Source: an uncultured Blastocatellia bacterium
Lineage (GTDB): Bacteria; Acidobacteriota; Blastocatellia; Pyrinomonadales; Pyrinomonadaceae
Assembly (NCBI GenBank): GCA_946480785.1
Contig: CAMLLD010000002.1
Location: forward strand, 1-64,000
Reading direction: 5' to 3'
DNA length: 64,000 nucleotides
Below the pieces are notes generated by a model, which ran no database searches, was not told where the DNA came from, and was given only the letters and a program-made list of their open reading frames with translations. Every line of letters begins with the position of its first letter. Within the stretch, counting starts at the first letter, position 1. The position numbers were made by a program, and so were the translations under genes. Below, piece by piece: positions 40,716 through 50,200 of this stretch.

Positions 40716-42632
40716 TTAATTGCTCAACGGCCAGTGATCGTAGCGGCAGCAAGCGACTTGCATCACGTCACGCTCGACGAGAAGCGGATCCTGCAAACGC
40801 GAATGTATTCCCTCCGACCGCCGGCGCTCACTCACTTTGTCATCATGAAACTGGCGTGTCTCGCGATCGAGTTGGAGGTTACCGGCAGACAGAAAACGCA
40901 CTGCGCCTTCCACGTCGCGCGTCGTCATCACCTCGCCGCGATTGTGCACACTCGGCGCGAACGGAATGTCGATGAATCCTTTTTGGAACCCCGTCACCAC
41001 GCCTTGAGCGATGTCACCGTGTCCGCACAGGACGATGCTTTCGAAAATCGATTCGACCTCGCGCCTGATTAAGGCACACTCTTCCGCGACGCGCTTTTCG
41101 TCAACATAACAATCAGCCGCAGTCGCCAGGCCGCTTTTAATAAGCTCGATTCCCGTGATGTTGTCAGTGAGTGTCGGAATGCGAAAAGCTTCGACCGGAG
41201 TCTTGCCAATCATGCGCGTCGCGCCGGAGCGGGCGGCGGTGATCGCGGAGTTGCGAATCAATTCGTCGGCGCGATTCTGCGAGGGCGGAAATGCAGCCAT
41301 GTACTGGTGAAACACCGTGTTGAGCTGCACGTCTTTGTAGCCCATGTTGGCGAGAATCTCGCTCGTCATCTCGCCCATCATGCGAATCGCGGCGATGTCC
41401 TGCGAACGATGCCCCTGCTCGGCGTAGCCGAGGCTGACGCACTTCACACCCTGCCGCACCGCCAGCAACGTCTCGAGAATGTTTGTCACAATCGCGATGC
41501 ATGGTGGAATCAGAGTCGCCGTTAACGTGCCAAAAAATTCGCGATCGAGAACGACGCCAAACAGTTTGTGATAAAGCCCCGTGAGGTAATCGACGTATTG
41601 CCAGTTGCGAATCGATTCCGCGAGGGGATAGTCCTTGTAATAAGGAATGTTGTAGCAGATGGCGCCACCCTCGAACGATGTCACACCACCGGCGTAGGAG
41701 ATCTCCGCGAGCAGACGCGGGTCGCGCGTGCTGTGGCGCGTCTGCAAGGGCACGCGAACCTGCTGCACGATTCGACGCAGTCCGGTGACGCCATGATTGA
41801 CGACCGGAAAACCGTTGATCGTCGAAATGCCTGACAGGCTGCTTTCGCGAATCGCTTCTTCCGCGCCAACGTAGTTGTTGTTGCGCGTCAACGAGTCGAC
41901 TTGATACGAGAGCACTTTGACGCCTGCTCGCTTGAAGTTTTTGAACAGCTTGATCTGCTCGCCGATCAGAGCGACGCCGGAACGTGGTTGAACCAGGAGC
42001 TCTCCACCGTCCATTCTTGTTTGTGCCTGAATGCGTGAAAACGACGGTTGCCGCAGCAGAAAGTGAGCATTCGCGGCGAGCCCGCGCGCGCCGCTCCCGG
42101 TCTTCCATTGTTCGAGCACCTCGCGACGCGCAGACTCAAACGTCTCGTTATCAAGCAACTCATCTGACGCCGTCCCCGGCAAAGATCGTGTGGCCGGCAA
42201 TGATTGTTCCCAGAGCGCGGGATAATTCGCGACTGCCTCCGTGCCGTTCAAATCGCGCTCCAGCATGTTCAGCACACTTTCCAGCTCGATGAAGTTGAGG
42301 AAGACACGATTGAAACCCATGTCGAGATAATCGCGCTCGGAACCACTGTTCGATCCGAGATTCCCGCCGAGATACCAGAGCGTGCCGTTCGTTTTGAACT
42401 CCCGTTTAAGTGCAGGAAACTCACGCAGGTAATAGCGCGCGTGTCCGTCCATGCTCGAGATCATGACGAGGTTTGCCATGCCCGCCATTTGAAAGAAATC
42501 AGAGAGCGTGTTCTGTGTGCCGAGATAGCGAACCTGATAACCGTGCGCGGAGAGTGATTGGCGCAGAATGGTCAGACCCACTGAATGTGAGTCGCCGCCG
42601 ACACCTCCGAGCAGGATCGTATGGCCTTTCAT
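40716..42632 (-). CDS. Glutamate (methylaspartate) mutase, S and E subunits fused
   Basis: 638 residues. Residues 1-135 form a B12-binding domain with D14-x-H16-x2-G19 (GGDSHSVGLTIL), the base-off/His-on signature, and a GGNLGS segment near 88. Residues 150-600 match the catalytic barrel of glutamate mutase E (for example NHGVTGLRRIVQQVRVPLQ, SYAGGVTSFEGGAICYNIPY, and SLGYAEQGHRSQDIAA). The reaction converts L-glutamate to (2S,3S)-3-methylaspartate with adenosylcobalamin. The two subunits are usually separate genes (glmS/glmE; glmA/glmB in friulimicin clusters), so this is a fusion. Position beside the racemase and NRPS3 suggests it supplies beta-methylaspartate to the peptide. The last 50 residues are charged and not clearly homologous. 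Confidence 0.88.
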   Translation of the reverse strand: MKGHTILLGGVGGDSHSVGLTILRQSLSAHGYQVRYLGTQNTLSDFFQMAGMANLVMISSMDGHARYYLREFPALKREFKTNGTLWYLGGNLGSNSGSERDYLDMGFNRVFLNFIELESVLNMLERDLNGTEAVANYPALWEQSLPATRSLPGTASDELLDNETFESARREVLEQWKTGSGARGLAANAHFLLRQPSFSRIQAQTRMDGGELLVQPRSGVALIGEQIKLFKNFKRAGVKVLSYQVDSLTRNNNYVGAEEAIRESSLSGISTINGFPVVNHGVTGLRRIVQQVRVPLQTRHSTRDPRLLAEISYAGGVTSFEGGAICYNIPYYKDYPLAESIRNWQYVDYLTGLYHKLFGVVLDREFFGTLTATLIPPCIAIVTNILETLLAVRQGVKCVSLGYAEQGHRSQDIAAIRMMGEMTSEILANMGYKDVQLNTVFHQYMAAFPPSQNRADELIRNSAITAARSGATRMIGKTPVEAFRIPTLTDNITGIELIKSGLATAADCYVDEKRVAEECALIRREVESIFESIVLCGHGDIAQGVVTGFQKGFIDIPFAPSVHNRGEVMTTRDVEGAVRFLSAGNLQLDRETRQFHDDKVSERRRSEGIHSRLQDPLLVERDVMQVACCRYDHWPLSN

Positions 42633-42661
42633 AAGTTTTATGCCTTTGTGTTACTTGGTGA

Positions 42662-44296
42662 CTAAATACTTGAGACTGCCGCCTGTTGAGGTTTTACGGC
42701 TTCGACCATCTTGAGCAGGTATTCCTGTTGCTTCGACTTCTTTTCGTGTTCGGGAACGTAGGCGATCTCGAGGGCCAGCAGGCGATGCGATAACGTCATC
42801 AGCTTCTTGAACTGCTCCAGCGAATAACCTTTGCCCAGCAGGTAAGGAATGGTCCAGAAGTCAAAAGACCACTGCGGTAGCCAGGTCGATTCCTTGATCT
42901 CGAGGAAAGCCCGATCGATATGGTCCATCGCCTCCATGCTGTCCATCGTGGCATGAGACCAGACAAAGCCTTCGCCTTCGATTTGATACTTCTCGCGCTG
43001 ACGGTCTACCGGTGTGCCCGGCTCGCAATACCACAATTGAGCGCGGTAGTAATCAGGCTTCGTCGACTTGATGAAATCGACACTCTCCCTGAACGTCTCT
43101 TCGGTTTCTCCGGGGAACCCCATAATGAATGAAGCAAACGTGAGGACACCGTATTGATGCAGCAGCTCCATGCCGCGCACATATTTCTCGGGCGTCGCAG
43201 CCTTGTTCATGTTTTTGAGAATAGTCGGCGAGCCCGATTCAATGCCCAGAAACACTCCCTTGCAACCACTCTTCGCTAATAGCTCGATGGCTTCTTCATC
43301 GGAGTTACTGCAGCGGAAATATGAAAACCAGTTGAACTGGTAATTCTTTTCAATCATCAGGCGACAGATTTCCTTGAACCGCGGCAAAGGAACATTGAAC
43401 GTGTCGTCGATAAAGACGAGGTTCTTGACGTAGCCGAGTCGGGCGAGCGAATCCAGCTCCTTCTCGATCGTCTCGATCGACGCCAGGGTCAGCTTTCCCG
43501 CACGTGCGGGATAGTTACAAAAAGAGCAACTAAAGGCGCAGCTACGAGCCGTTCTCGTTTGCACGGTTGGACCAAGATCTTCACTTGCGAAGGTCTGCCA
43601 GTTGATGAAGTTTTCGTCGAGGTTGTTTAGCTCCGGCTGTTTCGCCGTCCGGCTGAGCTTTCCGTTTTCGTGATAGACGATGTTCGGTACTTTGCTCAAG
43701 TCACCGCCGTTCTTGAGGGCCTCGATGATCTGAGTCAGGGTCTGCTCACCCTGCGCTTCGTTGACGTATATGTCAGCGCCGATATCTTCGAGCGCTACCG
43801 TCAGCTCATCATCGTGGTAATTGCGAAGATGGTTTGCGATCAGCGGACCACCGACTACTATCTTTGTCTGCGGGTTTCTTTCCCTGATGAACTTGACCAT
43901 CTCGTTGACCGGCAGATTCAGCAGGTAGAACGTGGTGGTGATCGCTACGCATAACGGGCCACACGCGAGATATTCAGCCAGCGTGTCTTTCTCAAACTGA
44001 AAGAGATTGATATAGCGAGCTTGATAACCCCGCATTCGCAGATAGTGAGTCAGGTAGACAGCGGCCAGGTTTGGGATGTCACACGACTTGAGCTCATCGC
44101 CGTTAGCCTTCGCAAGTTGCAGGACGTGATTGAGCAAACCTATGTAGTTCATGTTTCGGTCATTGATATTGACGAAACTGAACCGCAGATCTCGATAGGC
44201 TTCCGAATCAGCGCCGTAGCCTCTCAATAAGGCTTCATACTCCTCGAAGGGAGTCTCGTTATATCCAATTACGACACAGTCGATTTGTTCGCTCAT
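42662..44296 (-). CDS. B12-binding radical SAM enzyme, PhpK-like methyltransferase family
   Basis: 544 residues. An N-terminal B12-binding-like region (1-200; CVVIGYNETPFEEY, TKIVVGGPLIANH) precedes a canonical radical SAM motif C253-x3-C257-x2-C260 (RSCAFSCSFCNYP). TIM-barrel elements follow (VFIDDTFNVPLPRFKE, GCKGVFLGIESGS, FIMGFPGETEETF) and a C-terminal helical part. The opening residues and the RAQLWYCEPGTPV stretch are typical of the family annotated as PhpK-type P-methyltransferases, named for phosinothricin tripeptide biosynthesis. Many members in NRPS clusters probably methylate carbon instead, as no phosphinate genes are present here. The start overlaps the NRPS2 stop by 4 bases (ATGA), so it is translationally coupled. 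The target atom is unknown. Confidence 0.82.
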   Translation of the reverse strand: MSEQIDCVVIGYNETPFEEYEALLRGYGADSEAYRDLRFSFVNINDRNMNYIGLLNHVLQLAKANGDELKSCDIPNLAAVYLTHYLRMRGYQARYINLFQFEKDTLAEYLACGPLCVAITTTFYLLNLPVNEMVKFIRERNPQTKIVVGGPLIANHLRNYHDDELTVALEDIGADIYVNEAQGEQTLTQIIEALKNGGDLSKVPNIVYHENGKLSRTAKQPELNNLDENFINWQTFASEDLGPTVQTRTARSCAFSCSFCNYPARAGKLTLASIETIEKELDSLARLGYVKNLVFIDDTFNVPLPRFKEICRLMIEKNYQFNWFSYFRCSNSDEEAIELLAKSGCKGVFLGIESGSPTILKNMNKAATPEKYVRGMELLHQYGVLTFASFIMGFPGETEETFRESVDFIKSTKPDYYRAQLWYCEPGTPVDRQREKYQIEGEGFVWSHATMDSMEAMDHIDRAFLEIKESTWLPQWSFDFWTIPYLLGKGYSLEQFKKLMTLSHRLLALEIAYVPEHEKKSKQQEYLLKMVEAVKPQQAAVSSI

Positions 44297-47200
44297 CTCG
44301 TTGCCGCCTCGTATTCCGGCGTGCTGAACGTATCGAGTAACCGCAGCTCAGGCTGCTCCACGAGGCTTTGCAATAGCGCTTCGTAGTCTGTCAGCAGTTG
44401 CGCGATGGTCTCAGCGGTGAATTGGTTCGTGTCGTAGCTCAGCCGAACGGTGAAGCCTTCGTCACCTTCTACCAGCTCGGCCATGAGGTCGAAGTAAACC
44501 CGCTCGTTGTTCAATTCCAAAGGCGTGAAGGTGAGGCCTTCCAACGAAAACGAAGTCATCGGTACGCTTTGGTGCCAGAACGACAGCTTCAGCAAAGAGG
44601 TCGCGGCCACATTGCGATCGGGTTGAATCGTTTCCACCAATTTTTCAAAAGGCAGATCTTCAAACATGTAGGCGGCGAGGGTCGCCCGGCGAACACGGGC
44701 CAATAGTTGAGTGAACGTCGGATTGCCGGAAAGGTCTGTCCGGACCACGAGCATGTTGATGAAGAATCCGATCAAGTCTTCAATTTCGCGCCGGTTGCGG
44801 TTGGCGACTCCGGTACCCACAACCATGTCCACCTGCCCGCTGTACCGGTGCAGCACGCACTGAAAAGCCGCCAGCATGGTCATGAAAAGCGTTGCATTCT
44901 CACGCTGTCCCAAAGCCTTCAGCTCTTTGATCAATTCCCGTGAGAGCAATAGTTTTTGCCGCGACGCACGAGCCGGCAGGCTCGCTCTGGACCGATCATC
45001 TATGGGGAGCTCGAGCAGTGGCGGATTGTCGCCAAACTGGCGCTCCCATGCGGTTAACTTCTCGTCCAGCACCTCGCCTTGCAGCCATTGCTGTTGCCAC
45101 ACCGCATAGTCGCTGTACTGGATCGCTAACTCAGGTAGCGGCGAAGGATTGCCGCGACTGTACATTTCATAGAGCCGCCTCACTTCTTTCATCACGAGGG
45201 CGATGGACCACGCGTCGCAGACGATGTGATGCATGGTAAAGAGCACTACCTGCTCTTCCGGTTCCAACCGCACTAAAGTGACTCGCAGCAGCGGTGGCTC
45301 TGTTAAATCAAACGCCCGGTCCGCCTCCGCACGCGCCAACCGTAGCACCTGCCTTTCGCGACGGTCGCGGTCAATCGTCTGTAAATCTATGACTCTCAGA
45401 CGCAACTCAGACGCCTGCGTCACGGTGGCGACGGGACGGCCGTCTACGTCGGCGAAGGACGTACGCAAGACTTCGTGACGGCGGACGATTTCAGTCAAAC
45501 TCTGGTGCAGCGCGGGCAGATTGAGCTTGCCGGTGAGCCGCATCGCTGCGGGAACGTTGTAAGTAGCCTGGCCGTGCTCCAACTGGTTTAGAAACCACAA
45601 ACGCTGCTGCGCAAACGAGAGCGGCAACTCTCCAGCGCGCGCTACCGGGACAATGGGAGGCGCAGACGAAACAACGCCCTTGCGCATGGCGGCTTCGATT
45701 TGGGCGGCGAGCTGCGCCACCGTGGGATTCTGAAACAACGTGCGCAACGGCAACTCCACACCCGTCGTCTTTTGCACCCGCACCATCACCTGCGTCGCGA
45801 TCAACGAATGCCCGCCCAGTTCGAAGAAGTTGTCGTGCAAAGAGACTCGCTCCAGCCCCAGCAGGTTGGCCCAGATGTCAGCCACAACTTCTTCCACGAC
45901 TGTGCCTGGCGCAACATATTCACCCTTACTCTGCTTCGACTCCTGCAACTCCGGCAACGCGCGATAATCGACTTTGCCGTTCAGCGTCAACGGCATGCGC
46001 GACAGGTACACGAACACGTTCGGTATCGTTTCCTTAATCAAATAGTCCCGCAGAAACTCGCGCAGCACCGCGGTTTCAATCTCACGTCGCGCCACGTAGT
46101 AGGCCACCAGCGTGTCTTCACCGCGATGATCCTTGCGCAGTAGCACCACACTGTTTCTCACTTGGGGATGCTGATTCAGCGCGCTGCTGATCTCGCTCAA
46201 CTCGATTCGATAACCGTGATACTTAACTTGTTCATCACCACGGCCGAGGTATTCAAGTTCGCCATTGTTAAGCCAACGCGCGCGGTCGCCGGTGCGATAC
46301 ATGCGCTCGCCGGCGACGAACGGATTCGAGATAAACTTCTGCGCCGTCAGCTCCGCGGAATTGATATAGCCGTCAGCCAGTCCGGCCCCGGAGATATACA
46401 AGTCACCAATGACGTTTTCGGGAGTGGGATTCAGGTGCTCGTCCAAAACGTAGATCTGGACGTTGGCGGCGGGCCGGCCGATGGGCACCGCGCTGCGCCG
46501 GTCGCGTTGCGGATCGTACCGGTAAAGCATGCAGCCGACAGTCGCTTCCGTTGGTCCATACTCGTTCAGGATCTCGACGTGGCCGCCGAAGCTGCGATGT
46601 ACTTGCGCGGCCAGTTCCGTGCTGAACGATTCACCGCCAACAATCAGGCGTTTGATTCGACTGTTACGGTTATCGCGATCCTTTATCAGGGCCAGGTGAC
46701 TCGGGGTCAGTTTGAGCACGTCAACCAGGTCGTCCTGCACGATGCTGTACACCGGAAATCGATCCGCACGCCCGTAGATGATCAGACGATTGCCCGTGAG
46801 CAAAGGGGTGAAGAGCGATGTGACTGTCAGATCGAAGGCGAGCGAAGAATAGAGAGCAAACGATGCCTCTTCATCCTTAACGTAGACGTCTCTGCACCAT
46901 GACAGATAATTAACCAGCGCGCGGTGCGAGATCTTTACGCCCTTCGCTCGCCCGGTCGATCCGGACGTGTAAATCACATACGCCGTATCCGAAGCAGCTA
47001 CTGAAACCGGACTGTGGCCTTCCGCGGACACTCGCTGCCAATCATCACGATCCATCAAGATCACTCGCACGCCTTCATGCAACGGCAGGCGTTCGAGTAA
47101 TGCCTGCTGCGCCAGCACAAACTCCAGTTGCGCATCTGCAAAGATGAAGGCGAGGCGGGTGCGCGGATGATCCGTATCGAGCGGCACGTAGGTAGCGCCT

Positions 47201-50200
47201 GTTCTTAAAACACCGAGGATCGCAACAATCGTCTCGATTGAGTGGTCCAGAAAGATACCAACGTGGCCTCCGCGGCCGGCGCCGCGTTGCTGTAAATGAG
47301 CGGCGAGTAGCTCCACTCGTTTCTGTAATTCGGCGTAGGTGATCTCCGTGCCGTTGTAAACGAGTGCGACCGCTGCTGGTGAACGCCTGGCCTGCTCCTC
47401 AAAGAGCTCGGATACACACTTCTCGACCGGATAAACTGCCGCAGTCGCATTACGCTCAACGATCAATTCACGGCGTTCAGCGGCGCTGAGAAAATCGAGT
47501 TCGGATACGCGTCTGTCTACCTTCTCAACTGCGGCAGTAAGCACCGACTTGAAGTGCCGGCCGAGCCGCTGCATGCTCGCGGCGTCAAAGAGATCCGTGC
47601 TGTAGGTAAAGACGATCGACAGTTTGTTGTCGATCTCGTACACGTTCACCACGAGGTCATACTTGGCCGTGCTGGTCTCGACTTCCACATAGTTCAGCTT
47701 CAGATCCAACGCCGTCAGATCACCCTGCGGTGCGTTTTGCAACGCAAACACCACCTGCACCAGCGGTGAATGGCTCGTATCACGCTCCGGCTGCAACTCT
47801 TCAATCAACTTCTCGAACGGCAGCGCCTGATGCGCGTATGCTTCCAACGCCGTCTCGCGCACCCGCTGCACCAACTCGGCGAACGTCGGGTTCCCACTCA
47901 CATCAACTCGCAGCGCCAGCATGTTCACGAAAAACCCGATCAGGTTTTCCGTCTCCGCGTGATGCCGGTTCGCGATTGGCGTGCCCACCACAACATCGCT
48001 CTGCCCGCTGTACCGGTGCAGCAACGCCTGCCATGCGGCCATCAGTGTCATGAACAGCGTCGCGTCCAACCGCCGGCTTAATTCGTTCAGCGCCGTAGTC
48101 AAATCCTGGGCCAACTCGAAACTTTCATACGCGCCGCTGTAACTGGGCACTGCGGGGCGGGGCCGGTCGGCCGGCAGTTCCAGTACCGGCGCTCCCGCCA
48201 GTTGCTGTTTCCAATAGTCCAGTTGCTCTTCCAACACCGCGCCCTGCAGCCATTCCCTTTCCCAACGCGCGTAATCCGCGTACTGGACTGCCAGCGGCTT
48301 CAGCGTTACGGCGCTACCCTTCGCATACGCCTCGTAAAGGGTCCCCACTTCTTTCATCAACACCCCGATGGACCACCCATCGCTGACGATGTGATGCATT
48401 GTTACCAGCACAACGTGCTCAGCCACACTGACCCGCAACACTTTCGTCCGCAACAACACGTCATTACTCAAGTCAAACCCACGTTGTGCTTCCAACCGCG
48501 ACAAGCGCTCGATCTCCGCTTCCATTCTTTCCGCCGGCAAACCACTCAAATCAATAAGCGGCAGCGGCACTTGCAACGACGGCACGATGATCTGTACGGG
48601 ACTACCATCGCGCATGCTGAAACGTGCTCGTAATACTTCGTGACGGTGCGCTACTTCGTTGAAGCTTTGTGCCAAAGCCGCGATGTTGAGTGCGCCTGTG
48701 AACCGCACCGCGGCGGGACAGTTGTAGACCGCGCTGTCCGGCTCCAGTTGATGCAGAAACCAGAGCCGTTGCTGTGCAAACGAGAGCGGTAACTCGCAAC
48801 TCTCTCGGCCGCGCGGCGCTGGGGTTAAAGGCGGCAGGTTTTGCCCGACTGTGCTGGTTGCTTCGATCTGCTGTGCTAATCCGGCAACTGTGGGCGACTC
48901 GAAGATGTGGCGAAGCGTGATCTCCTTGTCGGGAAATGTCTCGCGTATCCGCGACAGCAACTGCGTCGCCAGCAGCGAGTGGCCGCCGAGATCGAAGAAG
49001 TTATCGTGCAGCCCGACCTGCATCACGCCGAGTACGTGCCCGAACAACGCCGCCAGCTCTTTCTCGCAGTGAGTTCGGGGCGCGACGTAAATGTCTTCGA
49101 GCTCGGGACGCGCCTGCTCGGGCGCGGGCAGCGCACGGCGGTTGATCTTGCCGTGTTGCGTGAGCGGCATCGCATCCATCAGCACGAATGCCGATGGCAC
49201 CATGTAATCGGGCAATTGCTCGTGCAGGAAGGCGCGAAGCTTCGGTACCAGCCGGCGCGCGAACCTTCCTTCAAGCGGGTTATTCGCGTACCTCGCCCAC
49301 GGCTTGAGATTTCCATTCGACTCCGGTTGTGGGTCGACGAGTTCATCCAGACGCAAAATCACGTCGTACCGAAACTGCGTCATCTCGTTCTGATAACACC
49401 CTTGCTTGCTGAGCACGCGGACATCACCGATGCGCGAAAACTCTTTTCGTAAAGCGGAAAAGAAATCGGGTTCGATGATCAGTTCCTCTTCCTGGGCCAT
49501 GTGCCGCTTCACTCGCTGTTCGAGTTGTGCAGCCGGCAGTGACGGAGGCGCTTGCTGCAACTGTACGGAACGATGAAAAGCTTCGAGCAACGGCAGGCTG
49601 CGTACGTCGCCGATGAAAATGGAGCCGCCGGGCTTCACGACCCTGAGCGCGCCTTCGATTACGTGCAGCAGATAATCAATGCTCGGGAAGTACTGGACCA
49701 CAGAGTTGAGAACGACAAGGTCAAACGCGCCTTCGTTGAGACCGGCAAAATTATCCGCGTGCCTTTGGAGCAGTTCGAGTTGCGGCAGGTTTTCGTTGCG
49801 AAGGCTCAAGGTCTGCTGAATGTAATCAAGCGCGATGGGTGAGAAGTCAGTGGCGACATAGCGCGCGCAATGCGGCGCGAGGCGAAACAGCAACAAGCCG
49901 GTGCCGCAACCGATCTCCAAAACTTTTTGCGGCCGCAACGAGAGCACGCGATCCACCGTTTGGTCCAACCAGTCGCGCATCTCTTCGGCGGCGATCGGTG
50001 TGCCCGTGTAGCTGTTGTTCCAGCCGGTGATGTTGAAGGTGGGATCCGGTTCGCTGCTGGGCTGGCTGTAGTTTTCGTTGAAAACCATTTCCCACTGTGC
50101 GACTTGCTCGGCACTCAGCTCATGATCGCCGTTCTGGGGCACATGATTCTGTTCAGGAACGATGTAAGCGATGAGTCGAGGCTCCTCACTGGGGTCTCCG

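Noticed and set aside
38839..40752. Longer start for the asparagine synthetase at 40752
   Set aside because: It would place 15 residues before MCGLTG and abolish the N-terminal Cys nucleophile; the ATG at 40707 lies 8 bases after the upstream stop.
41164..42108. 314-codon minus-strand frame inside the glutamate mutase gene
   Set aside because: It is a second frame of the same strand, Arg/Ser-rich and without motifs, while the mutase frame is clearly conserved.
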